64,000 nucleotides of DNA from G963665185 sp963665185. Lineage in GTDB: Bacteria; Desulfobacterota; Desulfovibrionia; Desulfovibrionales; Desulfovibrionaceae. The first letter of the stretch is position 1, and the number at the start of each line of letters is the position of its first letter. Below are positions 8,893 through 17,154 of this stretch, piece after piece. The translations under genes and the position numbers were made by a program. The notes below the pieces were generated by a model. That model was given only the letters and a program-made list of their open reading frames with translations. It ran no database searches and had not been told where the DNA came from. The stretch is taken from positions 62,001 to 126,000 of the forward strand of contig CAXXPO010000028.1 of NCBI GenBank assembly GCA_963665185.2, given 5' to 3'.

Positions 8893-9789
8893 TTACTGCA
8901 GGTGCTGCATGGCGGCTTTCAGGTGATCCACCCAGATGGCCGCCACGTTGTCCATCTCCGCCGTTCCCTTGAGCAGGGGCACGCATTCGATGCCCGCCTT
9001 GGTCAGCACGGATGTCCAGGAATCGTCTTCAGGCCCGGACATGTCGTTTCGGGCGTGGTCCCCAGCCACGGACATCAGGGGCATGAGGTAGGCCTTTTTG
9101 ATTTTTTGGGCCTTGAGCCGGGCCAGCACGTCGTCCAGGCTGGGCGTTCCCTCCACCGTGCCCACAAAGACGTTTCTGTCCTTGAGGCCGAAATAGTACT
9201 GCATGGCCGGATAATAGACATTGGCGGGGTGGGGCGTTCCGTGTCCCATGAAGACCACTGCCTCGGAAGGCTTGCGCGATGCGGGCACATTGGCCAGAAG
9301 CGCGTCCACCGCGGCGGCCATGTCGTCGTCGGAGCTGAGCATGGGGCGGCCGACAGCCATATGGGCAATGCCTTCGGGCATGTTCTGGAACGCCCGGGCG
9401 ATTCCCAGAGTGGCCTGGAACTCCTCGCCCGGAATGGTGTGCAGCGACTGCACCGCCACCTTGGTGAAGCCTTCATCGGCCATCTTGGCCAGAGCCTGGG
9501 CCGGAGACAAAAGTTTCTGTCCCTGGCTGGCCAGTTTGTGGCGGATGATGTGCGAGGTGTAGGCCCACTGAACGGGTACGCCGGGAAATGCCTTTTCGAC
9601 CAGGGTGTCGATGTTCCTGAAGGCGGCCTGGGCTTCGGGAACGCTTGTTCCGAAAGCCACCAGGAGGATGCCGGTTTTTTCCGGCTTGGCCTCGCCGTGG
9701 CCTGCGACTGCCGGAACGGCACTCACAGCCATGACAAAGGCGAACATACAGAGCAAGCGCAAAGACCTGGAGAACGAGAAGGTGTTCAT
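8893..9789 (-). CDS. cbiK: Periplasmic sirohydrochlorin cobaltochelatase (CbiK-P type)
   Basis: Inserts Co2+ (or Fe2+) into sirohydrochlorin. The 298-aa protein has a Sec signal peptide (MNTFSFSRSLRLLCMFAFVMAVSAVPAVAG cut to about residue 29), so the enzyme is predicted to be periplasmic, as known for the CbiK-P form of Desulfovibrio vulgaris. CbiK features are ILLVAFGTSVPEAQAAF, VQSLHTIPGEEF, the metal-site histidine in MGHGTPHPANVYYPAM, and the second conserved histidine in VAGDHARNDMSG. GGAG lies 7 nt before the ATG. It is first in the operon behind the cobalamin riboswitch. How a periplasmic chelatase serves a cytoplasmic pathway is unresolved; a role with the adjacent importer is an inference. 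Confidence 0.93.
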   Translation of the reverse strand: MNTFSFSRSLRLLCMFAFVMAVSAVPAVAGHGEAKPEKTGILLVAFGTSVPEAQAAFRNIDTLVEKAFPGVPVQWAYTSHIIRHKLASQGQKLLSPAQALAKMADEGFTKVAVQSLHTIPGEEFQATLGIARAFQNMPEGIAHMAVGRPMLSSDDDMAAAVDALLANVPASRKPSEAVVFMGHGTPHPANVYYPAMQYYFGLKDRNVFVGTVEGTPSLDDVLARLKAQKIKKAYLMPLMSVAGDHARNDMSGPEDDSWTSVLTKAGIECVPLLKGTAEMDNVAAIWVDHLKAAMQHLQ

Positions 9790-9817
9790 GGAGAAGCTCC
9801 GTGGGTTTCCGGGGCGG

Positions 9818-9849
9818 AAACAAAACACCCTGCCGGGAGGACAGGGTGT
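9818..9849 (-). terminator. Riboswitch-controlled terminator upstream of cbiK
   Basis: On the minus strand ACACCCTG pairs with CAGGGTGT around a 9-nt loop, followed by TTTTGTTT. It lies between the cobalamin aptamer and the cbiK start, so B12-induced premature termination is the likely control. Confidence 0.8.
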
Positions 9850-9914
9850 GCGCGTCGGAAGGACGTTTTTCTGATGGCAATGCCCCCGTTGCCATGAGAA
9901 ACAGACAAAACCGC

Positions 9915-10080
9915 GCGAAGGACAGGTCTTCTGACTTCCCCTTTCATCAGCTCGCCTTCCCGGTGTAAAACCAGTGGCAGTTGAGAGCCGATACAGCTTA
10001 TGGGGCTGCGGGGTTACAGCGGCGGGTCCGTTCCGGTTTTGCACCGGATTCCCTATTAAGCGCACTCTGCGCATCCATCG
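9915..10080 (-). promoter_or_regulatory. Cobalamin (AdoCbl) riboswitch aptamer
   Basis: Read on the minus strand, the region has the conserved elements in order: TAGGGAATCCGGTGCAAAAC and CGCCGCTGTAACCCC of the core, CAACTGCCACTGG, and the B12 box AAGTCAGAAGACCTG near 9921-9937. It lies upstream of cbiK and downstream of the second cbiK-like gene. Control of the five-gene cobalt/B12 operon is inferred from position and from the terminator at 9818. Confidence 0.95.
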
Positions 10081-10139
10081 CGTTTCTGTGACTAATGGAG
10101 GCCGGTGGAGGTGTCAATGGGGCTGGCGGCCCTGGGGAA

Positions 10140-10940
10140 TCAAAGATCCAGAGAGTTGATGGCCTTGGCAAGATGGGCAAGCCAGATGTCCACGAAAGGC
10201 GGATGGTCCATGATGCCGGTCCGGCGCACGGTACAGTCCATGCCCGCATTGCGGATGCGGCTCGACCAGGAGCCGGGACCGGCGCCGGCGATATCCTCGC
10301 GCACATGGTAGCCGGGCACGCTGAGAAAGGGCAGCAGGTGAACCGTATGCGCCCGGCGTTCGGCTAGGGCGCGGAGGGTCTTTTCTATTCCGGGTTCTCC
10401 GGTCAGGGTTCCGATGAGGATGGACGGATCGACCTTGCGGGCGGCTTGTTGCAGGGCGGCGTAGCATGCGTGTCCCTCGTGGATGGCTCCGTGGCCCACC
10501 AGAACCGCTGATTCGCCATGTCTGCGAGGGGGAAGATAGGTGCGCAGCCCTTCGGCCGCCAGCTCCAGGTCTTCGGGGTCGTCCAGCAGGGGGCCGCCCA
10601 CGGCCACGGCGGGAAAATTTCCGGATTTCCAGCGTTCGAGGCAGGTCTCCCGCATGTTTTCGTATTCACTGCCCGGCGCGGTGTGCAGGGATTGCACGGC
10701 CAGATGGGTGACGCCCTGCTCCACGAGGCGGTCCAGGGCGCTTTCCACGGAATCGGCATGTTGCCCGGAACGGACAATGCCGCGGCGGACCTTTTCCGAA
10801 GTGAAGGCCCAGGCCACCTCCCAGCCGGGATGGAGGGCACGCACCCGGGCTTCCACGGTGGCGAAGCCCTGGCGGGCGTTCTCGCGAACCGTGCCGAATG
10901 CCGCCAGGAGGATGGCGCGATTGGAGGATGATGGTTTCAT
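10140..10940 (-). CDS. cbiK: Sirohydrochlorin cobaltochelatase, cytoplasmic-type CbiK paralogue
   Basis: 266-aa CbiK-family protein without a signal peptide. It keeps the family pattern: AILLAAFGTVRENARQGFATVEARV, VQSLHTAPGSEYENM, VGHGAIHEGHACYAAL and PGYHVREDIAGAGPGSW, with both active-site-type histidines. It is therefore the probable cytoplasmic cobaltochelatase (CbiK-C) beside the exported one, with which it shares fold but only moderate sequence identity. It ends about 60 nt before the riboswitch, so it is transcribed from its own promoter and could read into the riboswitch leader. AAGGAG lies about 14 nt before the ATG, a rather long spacing. The metal (Co or Fe, for sirohaem/haem) is not determined by the sequence. 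Confidence 0.86.
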   Translation of the reverse strand: MKPSSSNRAILLAAFGTVRENARQGFATVEARVRALHPGWEVAWAFTSEKVRRGIVRSGQHADSVESALDRLVEQGVTHLAVQSLHTAPGSEYENMRETCLERWKSGNFPAVAVGGPLLDDPEDLELAAEGLRTYLPPRRHGESAVLVGHGAIHEGHACYAALQQAARKVDPSILIGTLTGEPGIEKTLRALAERRAHTVHLLPFLSVPGYHVREDIAGAGPGSWSSRIRNAGMDCTVRRTGIMDHPPFVDIWLAHLAKAINSLDL

Positions 10941-11235
10941 ACGTTAGGGGGTTGCTCCTTGGGAAGCCTTGCGAACTACACGGGGGAAAGGGCTGGTGTC
11001 AAGGCGTCCCGGTCGCTGAACGATGGGCTGTGTTCAGTCTGTCGGCAAAGTTTCGGAGTTGCGTTGCCCTGAAAGCAACATGCGGGCTGAGAGGAGCTGC
11101 ATGCCGTGGTTGCTGCGTTGGGGAGCCTGCGGACATCCTGTTTCAAAAATCTGCCGATTGCGCTTTATGGCCAATCTGATTTGTAACATGGAGAAGGATT
11201 GACAGTTATTGTGTTTAGCAGCTATACACTTTGCC
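10941..11235. other. Divergent intergenic region cbiK paralogue / marR
   Basis: 295 bp. The right end carries a sigma70-like promoter (TTGACA 11199-11204, 18-nt spacer, TATACA 11223-11228) facing marR. The rest shows no recognised element and no second cobalamin riboswitch. Confidence 0.5.
11199..11228 (+). promoter_or_regulatory. Predicted sigma70 promoter of marR with overlapping operator
   Basis: Consensus -35 TTGACA and -10 TATACA separated by 18 nt. The inverted repeat GTTTA-gcagc-TATAC at 11213-11227 covers the -10 box and matches a repeat in front of the next gene, suggesting MarR autorepression. Confidence 0.5.
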
Positions 11236-11694
11236 ATGAGAACATTCGCTGCCATCATGCCGCTGTTCAGGAACCTCAGGCTGACCTTGGATAAATATCT
11301 GGTCATAGAGAAAATGCCGCAGGACATGGGTATCGGACAGGCCATGTATCCTGCGGAGGTCCATATGCTGGAGGCTATCAGGGAGCTTGACGGAGCCAGC
11401 ATCACGGCGCTGGCCCGGGAAACCGGGGTGACCAAGGGAGCCGTGTCCCAGCTTGTTGCCAAGCTTGCGGACAAACGGCTGGTCGAAAAAACGCCCGCCC
11501 CGGACAACAGATCCCGGCTCATCATCCGATGTACGCAGGAGGGGTGCACGGTTTGCGACAACCATAGCAAGTTCCACCGGGAGCACGACAAGGAATTCAT
11601 TGCGTACCTGCAACATCTGGAAGAGGCGGATTTCCATGCTTTGTGCGTCTTTGGGGCGCAGATGAACAAATGGATGGATGCCTATCTGAAGTAA
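11236..11694 (+). CDS. MarR-family transcriptional regulator
   Basis: 152-aa winged-helix repressor. Recognition region: EIRELDGASITALARETGVTKGAVSQLVAKLADKRLVEKTPAPDNRS, i.e. the MarR helix-turn-helix plus the wing with its conserved D-R-S, at about residues 45-100. The C-terminal helix (EEADFHALCVFGAQMNKWMDAYLK) would form the dimer interface. The start is uncertain: TTG at 11209 follows GGAGAAGGA, ATG at 11236 would lie almost at the predicted transcription start, and ATG at 11257 also fits the family. It is followed after 57 nt by a methyltransferase and then the double-cubane protein pair, which it probably controls. The ligand is unknown. Confidence 0.85.
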   Translation: MRTFAAIMPLFRNLRLTLDKYLVIEKMPQDMGIGQAMYPAEVHMLEAIRELDGASITALARETGVTKGAVSQLVAKLADKRLVEKTPAPDNRSRLIIRCTQEGCTVCDNHSKFHREHDKEFIAYLQHLEEADFHALCVFGAQMNKWMDAYLK

Positions 11695-11710
11695 TCTTTT
11701 TATGTGAAGC

Positions 11711-11725
11711 GTTTAGCTTGTAAAC
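11711..11725 (+). promoter_or_regulatory. Putative operator upstream of the methyltransferase gene
   Basis: GTTTA-gcttg-TAAAC, part of a perfect 9-bp inverted repeat (11707-11729). It shares half-sites and spacing with GTTTA-gcagc-TATAC over the marR -10 box, so both may bind the MarR protein. Confidence 0.5.
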
Positions 11726-11751
11726 GCTTTGGACGAAGAAAAGGAGACCGT

Positions 11752-12777
11752 ATGGACATCCCTACTCCTAAAAACAGTTTTTTCCCCATTCGAAACCTGC
11801 AATTGCAGGGGATTGCCTCCAATGCGCTGATGGCTGCCATGGATGTGGGCATTTTCGACGTGCTGGCACAGGGTGCCATGAAATTGGACGATGTGGCGAA
11901 AGGCACACAGACGTTGTCGCAACGGTTGGAAGCCGTTTTGGAATTCTGCGTGGCGCATGGCCTGCTGGAAAAAAAAGGCGATCTTTACGGGAATTCCGCC
12001 GTGGCCGACGAATTTCTGGTGCGCAGTGCTCCCCTGTTCCAAGGCAAGGCCATGCAACTCAACGACTACTTCATGTCCATGTGCGCGGAAGACATGTCCT
12101 ATCTGCTGCGCCACGAACGGGACGAGCGCAAGCAGACCGATACGCACTGGGCAGAGGAACATGCCATGGAGGGAACGGCCCAGGAGGCCATGGCCGGTAC
12201 AATGCAGAATGCCGTGGAAATCATCTCCCGGCTGCCGGGGTTTTCCGGATTTCGGCGCATGTGCGATATCGGGGGGAATCACGGAACGTTTTCCATGATG
12301 CTGGTGGACCGCAATCCCGGTCTTTCCGCATCCATTTGCGATTTGCCCCATGTGATGGAAAACGCAAGTGCACGGTGCTCCAGATTGGGCTATGCGGACC
12401 GCATCGAGGTGCTGCCCTACGACATGCGCACGGATGTGCTGCCCGAGGCGTCGTTCGATCTGGCCCTGGCTTCGCACGTGCTGTATGCGTCTGCCAATTA
12501 CGAGGGCGGGCTTCGTCGAACCGTGTCCCGCATCGCGGATTCCCTGCGGCCGGGAGGCTGGTTTGTTTCGCATCATATGGCGACCGACGGGAACTCCGAC
12601 CCCAAGGCGGTGTCCGCGCTTGAGGTGATAACAAAACTGGCCGGGTACAAATCGCATTTCCTGCCAGTGGAGATGTTGCGCGATGCCATGACCGCCTGCG
12701 GTCTGGAGGATATCCGCACGGAAAAAACGTCTTCACTTGGATGGGCGACCCTGGTGGCCGGGCGGAAGTCGCTGTAG
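11752..12777 (+). CDS. SAM-dependent methyltransferase (ASMT/O-methyltransferase-like)
   Basis: 341-aa protein with the two-part architecture of plant/bacterial O-methyltransferases. The N-terminal helical dimerisation/winged-helix part (residues 12-95; LQGIASNALMAAMDVGIFDVLAQGAMKLDDVA) is followed by a Rossmann methyltransferase domain (about 150-335) with motif I MCDIGGNHGTFSMML, an acidic motif II (ICDLPHV), and SLRPGGWFVSHHMA. The start at 11752 is set by AAGGAG 7 nt upstream; the frame is open further up through the operator. Its substrate is unknown. The link to MarR and a 2-hydroxyacyl-CoA-dehydratase-type reductase suggests a small aromatic or acyl compound, but this is inference. C-methyl or corrinoid-linked roles are not excluded. 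Confidence 0.82.
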   Translation: MDIPTPKNSFFPIRNLQLQGIASNALMAAMDVGIFDVLAQGAMKLDDVAKGTQTLSQRLEAVLEFCVAHGLLEKKGDLYGNSAVADEFLVRSAPLFQGKAMQLNDYFMSMCAEDMSYLLRHERDERKQTDTHWAEEHAMEGTAQEAMAGTMQNAVEIISRLPGFSGFRRMCDIGGNHGTFSMMLVDRNPGLSASICDLPHVMENASARCSRLGYADRIEVLPYDMRTDVLPEASFDLALASHVLYASANYEGGLRRTVSRIADSLRPGGWFVSHHMATDGNSDPKAVSALEVITKLAGYKSHFLPVEMLRDAMTACGLEDIRTEKTSSLGWATLVAGRKSL

Positions 12778-12801
12778 AACGAAATCTGAGGTTTTTCGGG
12801 G

Positions 12802-12833
12802 AGAGGCTTTCCGCACGGAGAGCCTCTTTTTTT
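12802..12833 (+). terminator. Terminator after the methyltransferase gene
   Basis: 12-bp stem AGAGGCTTTCCG / CGGAGAGCCTCT with one G-U pair and a CA loop, followed by seven Ts. It separates the methyltransferase from the next two genes unless read through. Confidence 0.88.
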
Positions 12834-13021
12834 GTGGGCCATCGGTCTGATGCATGGTGTGCATTGGCTGCATCCAACGTATATCTATCGGAAGTATTTG
12901 ATCAGTCTATGCGTGGGCCGGCATGGAATCCCCACAAACGATTTGTGTGCGTGACGAGCGGTGCAGTAATGGACATGGGGGAAAAGTCTCTCAAACCGCA
13001 ACGCATCGACCGGAGGATATC

Positions 13022-14296
13022 ATGAGTGAAGCGCACCGAGAAATGTGGGAAAAGCTGAATCTGGATATCGACGCCCATGACGGATTGCTAGAGGTGTTGG
13101 GGAAATTTTACGGCGACATTTACATGTCCCAGAATAACCGCCTCAAGGGTATGGAATATATGGATTTTGTTCTGAGCGAAGTGCATGGGCTGCGCGTGCA
13201 GGAACTGCAGGATGCAAAGGCCCAGGGGCGCAAGGTGGTGGGCACGTTCTGTGTCTTTGTTCCCGAAGAGCTGACATTGGCCGCGAATGCCATTCAGGTG
13301 GGACTCTGTGCCGGAGCCGATGCGGGCACGCAGGAGGCTGAAAAGCGTGTGCCCCGCAATACCTGCGCCCTGATCAAGTCGTTCATGGGATTCAAATTGG
13401 CCCGGCTGTGTCCCTACACCGAATCCAGCGATCTCGTGGTGGGCGAAACCACCTGTGATGGCAAGAAAAAAGCCTATGAAGCCCTTGGGGATCTGCTGCC
13501 CACATACGTCATGGAGGTCCCGCAGACCAAGTCCGAGGCGGCGCGGGCATTGTGGAAGTCCGAAGTTCTCCGCTTCAAGGACAGGCTGGAGCAACTTACC
13601 GGCGTTGCCATCACGGCGGAGCGTCTGGCCGAAGGCATCCGCGTGGTCAACGAGCGTCGCCGCGCATTGCAACGCCTGACCGCGCTGCGGACGGCCGACC
13701 CTGCCCCGATTTCCGGCCGCGACGCGTTGCTCATCAATCAGATCAGTTTTTATGACGATCCCGTGCGTTTCACGCAAAAGATCAACGAACTTTGCGATGA
13801 ACTCGAAGTACGGGTCGCGGCGGGCGAAGGCGTGGCCCCGGCCGGGACGCCACGGGTGATGCTTTCCGGCTGTCCCATGGCAGTACCCAACTGGAAGCTG
13901 CCGTATGTGGTGGAAAGTTCCGGCGCGGTCATTGTGGGCGAGGAATCCTGCATCGGAACGCGCAACACGCGGGATCTGGTGGACGAGTCCGCCACCACGC
14001 TTGAAGGCATGATCGAGGCGATCGTGGACCGGTACATGAAAATCGACTGTGCCTGCTTCACGCCCAATGCCGAGCGCATGGACAATGTCGCCGCCATGGC
14101 CCGGACCCTCAAGGCCGACGGGGTGCTCGGCTATTCCCTCATGTTTTGCCAGCCGTATGCCCATGAAAGCATGAAGATGGACACGGTGTTGGCTGCACTG
14201 AACATTCCCATGCTGGCTTTGGAGACGGACTACTCCATGGAAGACGTGGAACAGTTGAAAACCCGCGTGGAGGCGTTTGTGGAGATGGTAGGGTGA
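13022..14296 (+). CDS. 2-hydroxyacyl-CoA dehydratase-family / double-cubane cluster protein (YjiM/HgdB-like)
   Basis: 424-aa member of the HgdB/FldB/BcrC superfamily, [4Fe-4S] or double-cubane [8Fe-9S] proteins that use ATP-activated low-potential electrons for difficult reductions. Family cysteines stand in typical surroundings: RNTCALIKSFMGF, ARLCPYTESSD, ETTCDGKKKAYE, LSGCPMAVPNWK, GEESCIGTRN and IDCACFTPNAER. Only one catalytic-type subunit is present with one activase. That is the arrangement of the double-cubane cluster proteins, not of two-subunit dehydratases. GGAGG lies 6 nt before the ATG at 13022. Substrate unknown: dehydration of a hydroxyacyl-CoA is unlikely without a CoA-transferase partner. 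Upstream 12834-13021 is 188 nt of leader without a recognised element. Confidence 0.83.
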   Translation: MSEAHREMWEKLNLDIDAHDGLLEVLGKFYGDIYMSQNNRLKGMEYMDFVLSEVHGLRVQELQDAKAQGRKVVGTFCVFVPEELTLAANAIQVGLCAGADAGTQEAEKRVPRNTCALIKSFMGFKLARLCPYTESSDLVVGETTCDGKKKAYEALGDLLPTYVMEVPQTKSEAARALWKSEVLRFKDRLEQLTGVAITAERLAEGIRVVNERRRALQRLTALRTADPAPISGRDALLINQISFYDDPVRFTQKINELCDELEVRVAAGEGVAPAGTPRVMLSGCPMAVPNWKLPYVVESSGAVIVGEESCIGTRNTRDLVDESATTLEGMIEAIVDRYMKIDCACFTPNAERMDNVAAMARTLKADGVLGYSLMFCQPYAHESMKMDTVLAALNIPMLALETDYSMEDVEQLKTRVEAFVEMVG

Positions 14297-14333
14297 CGGC
14301 TGGTATTTATCGGATCCGTTCCGGGTGCACGCC

Positions 14334-15092
14334 ATGATCGCGGGCATAGACGTGGGTTCGCGCAGTATGGAGCTGGTGGTGCTCGACGGGGGGGAGGTCG
14401 TCCTGACGAGACGGCTCCCCACGACGTTCGATCCGCGCAGGCAGCTTGCCCGGTTGCTGGAAGGCGTTCGTGTCCGCCACGTGGTGGCAACCGGTTACGG
14501 CAGGCAGCTTGCCGCCCACGCCGTGGGGGAGGATCCGGGAATATCCGTGCAGACCGTCACCGAAATAAAGGCCCATGCGCGAGGAGCGGTACATGTCTTT
14601 CCGCAGGCGCGGGCGGTTCTCGATATCGGAGGGCAGGATACCAAGGCTATTTCCCTGGCCCCTAACGGACAGGTGCTGAAATTCGAGATGAATGACCGTT
14701 GCGCCGCGGGAACCGGCAAGTTCCTGGAGCATCTGGCCAACGTGTTCCAGATTCCTGTGGAGGATTTCGGGGCGTATGCCCTGCGAGGGGAAAAGTCGCT
14801 GACCATCAACAGCATGTGCACGGTTTTCGCCGAAACAGAGGCCACCTCCCTCATGGCCGGAGGGGAGCAGCCGGAGAGTATCGCCCTGGGGCTGCATGCC
14901 TCGGTGGTCGCCCGGACGGCCAACATGTTGCGCCGGGTGGGAGGGGAGTATCCCGTGGTGTTTGCGGGCGGGGTCGCCCACAATCCCTGCATGGTGGAAC
15001 TGATGTCCAGGGCGCTGGGAGCCTCGCCGCTGATTCCCGAAGAACCCGATCTGAACGGTGCGCTCGGTGCGGCCCTGTGTGCCGCGGTTTGA
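14334..15092 (+). CDS. ATPase activator of 2-hydroxyacyl-CoA dehydratase/double-cubane protein (HgdC/YjiL-like)
   Basis: 252-aa BadF/BadG/HgdC-type ATPase. An ASKHA fold begins with GIDVGSRSMELVVLDGG, then DIGGQDTKAISL, and the two cysteines that bridge the homodimeric [4Fe-4S] cluster in NDRCAAGTGKFLE and INSMCTVFAETE; VFAGGVAHNP is the C-terminal nucleotide loop. It injects one low-potential electron per ATP-driven cycle into the preceding protein. The ATG at 14334 (37 nt after the upstream stop) begins the conserved fold; GTG at 14325 is an alternative. It ends the plus-strand MarR locus and converges on the efflux operon. Confidence 0.9.
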   Translation: MIAGIDVGSRSMELVVLDGGEVVLTRRLPTTFDPRRQLARLLEGVRVRHVVATGYGRQLAAHAVGEDPGISVQTVTEIKAHARGAVHVFPQARAVLDIGGQDTKAISLAPNGQVLKFEMNDRCAAGTGKFLEHLANVFQIPVEDFGAYALRGEKSLTINSMCTVFAETEATSLMAGGEQPESIALGLHASVVARTANMLRRVGGEYPVVFAGGVAHNPCMVELMSRALGASPLIPEEPDLNGALGAALCAAV

Positions 15093-15286
15093 GAACGGGG
15101 TGGACAAGGGGGGCGGCCTGCCGGATCGGCGCTCGCATCGCGTCCGCCAAATTCACGGACAGGAGAATTGCCTGTGAACGCGCCACGCGACATGGTGGGG
15201 TAGCCCGCCATGAGCCGCCAAAAGCTGCGTGGACGAACCGAAAACCGCGATTTCTGGATTGCGATCCTTTGTAAACGGACGGCACA

Positions 15287-16478
15287 TCAGGTCGAGCGCA
15301 GGGCTTCGATGGGACTGAGGCGGGAGGCCTGGCGTGCCGGGTAGAAACCGAAAAACACGCCAATGGCCGCGGACACGCCTACGCCCAGCACGATGGCGCT
15401 TTGCGAGAGAAGGAACTGCCAGGATGTAAAGTGGCAGATGACGTAGCAGGTGCCTATGCCCAGGAACAGGCCAAGCAGGCCGCCCACGAACGAGAGCAGC
15501 ACGGATTCCACCAGAAACTGCATCTGAATGTCCACCTGCCGTGCGCCCAAGGCCCGGCGGATGCCGATTTCCCGGCGGCGTTCAGACACGGAAACCAGCA
15601 TCACGTTCATTACGCCAACCCCGCCCACGATAAGCGAAATGGAGCCGATGGCCGCGAGCAGCAGGGTGAACATGCGCATCTGCTTTTGCATCTGGGCCAC
15701 GAGTTCTTCCGCCGTGGTCACTTTGAACGCCAGGGCGCGGTCGATGTTTTGGAAATATTTTTTCAGTTGTTCGGTGATGCGGAGTTTGGCGTGTTCGTCG
15801 ACCATACGGCCGCTGAATACGGGAATGCCTGGCCGGCTCGGGCTGCGCAGGACCGTGGCGATGGGCAGCATGATGCCTTCGCTTATGGCGTAGGGACGTA
15901 CCCCCCCCCATGAGGACGGATTCGGCCACGCCGACGATGGTGTAGATTTTTCCTTCAAAGACGACCTGTTCCCCTACCGGTTCGTGCACTCCGAGTTTTC
16001 TCAACTTCTCCGCGATGTTCTGGCTGAGAACGCAGAACGGCGCGTTGTTGTCCAGGTCGGAAATGAAGCGGCCCTGTGCCATGGGAATCTTGAAGATATG
16101 GGCAAAGGATTCGGTCACCCCCAAGGCCGGGCAGCTGATGCGTTCTCCCTTGTAGGTGAGGTCGCCGTACATGGACGAGTAGGGAGCCACGTCAATTATC
16201 GCGGGACAGCTTTGGGGGATTGCCAGCACATGTTCAAGCTTGAACGTGCGCTGCTTGCTGCCTTTTTCGTTTCTTCCGCTGCCGATGTTCACGGTGTAGA
16301 TGTCTGTCCCCATTTCCTTGAACTGGCGCAAGGCTTCCTGTTCCACGATGCGGCCGACGGTAACCATGGCAATGACCGAGCCGATGCCGATGACGATGCC
16401 GATAAGCGCCAGTATGGAGCGCTGCTTGGAGGCCCACAGGGAGCGTACGGATTCGTTGAAATTTTCAGTGATGCTCAT
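15287..16478 (-). pseudogene. MacB-type ABC transporter permease, frameshifted in a G tract
   Basis: FtsX/MacB-like permease of a tripartite exporter. Its first part (MSITENFNESVRSLWASKQRS, TM1, MacB periplasmic core) runs from 16478 to about 15910. The second part (RMVDEHAKLRITEQLKKYF..., three TM segments, ERRREIGIRRALGA, PIEALRST end) continues in another frame. The break is exactly at nine Gs (plus-strand Cs 15901-15909); eight Gs would give one continuous 396-aa protein, the normal length. It overlaps the ATPase gene by 4 nt (ATGA). A sequencing error is the simplest cause; slippage-based on/off switching or true inactivation are alternatives. All functional motifs are otherwise intact. 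Confidence 0.88.
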
Positions 16479-17143
16479 TGCTCGGCCACCACGCCGTCGT
16501 TCATCCGCACGGAGCGTGCGCAACGCTGGGCCAGGGACGGGTCATGGGTGATCAGGACCACGGTTATGGCGTCCTTGGTGTTCAACTCCAGAAAGAGCTG
16601 CATGATCTCGCCGCTGGTGGCGGTGTCCAAAGCTCCCGTGGGTTCGTCGGCCAGGATGATGGATGGCTGGCCGCACAGGGCGCGGGCAATGGCCACACGC
16701 TGCTGCTGTCCGCCGGAAAGCTCGGACGGGCGATGGTGGGCGCGGTCCGCCATGCCCACCTTGTCCAGCATTTCCCTGGCCCGCTCCTGGCGTTCGCGCT
16801 TGGGAGTTCCCCGGTAGATGAGCGGCAGGCAGACGTTGTCCAGGGCCGTGAGCCTTCCCAGCAGGTTGAACTGCTGGAACACGAAGCCGATATTGCGGTT
16901 GCGGATGCGGGAGAGCTCGTCGTCGGAATATCCCTGGGACATGGTCCCTTCAAAGGAGTAGGTCCCGGATGTCGGGGTGTCCAGAAAACCCATGATGTTC
17001 ATGAGCGTGCTCTTTCCGCAGCCCGACGTGCCGAGAATCGCCAGGAATTCCCCCTTGTCCACGGTCAGGTTCACGCCCTTGAGGATTTCCACCTCCACCG
17101 GTCCCAGCAAGTAGGATTTTCGGATGTCGTGCAGTTCTATCAT
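16475..17143 (-). CDS. MacB/LolD-type ABC transporter ATP-binding protein
   Basis: 222-aa ATPase of the macrolide-exporter/lipoprotein-release class. Walker A is GTSGCGKST, the Q-loop VFQQFNLL, the signature LSGGQQQRVAIARAL, Walker B IILADEPTGALD and the H-loop LITHDP. It powers the permease encoded next. I place the start at ATG 17143 (MIELHDIRKSYL), preceded by AGGACGGG and 11 nt after the adaptor stop; a GTG at 17158 overlapping that stop is possible. Separate ATPase and permease genes replace the fused MacB of E. coli, as is common in Deltaproteobacteria/Desulfobacterota. Confidence 0.92.
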   Translation of the reverse strand: MIELHDIRKSYLLGPVEVEILKGVNLTVDKGEFLAILGTSGCGKSTLMNIMGFLDTPTSGTYSFEGTMSQGYSDDELSRIRNRNIGFVFQQFNLLGRLTALDNVCLPLIYRGTPKRERQERAREMLDKVGMADRAHHRPSELSGGQQQRVAIARALCGQPSIILADEPTGALDTATSGEIMQLFLELNTKDAITVVLITHDPSLAQRCARSVRMNDGVVAEQ

Positions 17144-17154
17144 GCTTCCCGTCC

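Noticed and set aside
10941..11198. Second cobalamin riboswitch before the cytoplasmic cbiK
   Set aside because: No B12 box or GCCACTG element found on the minus strand here.
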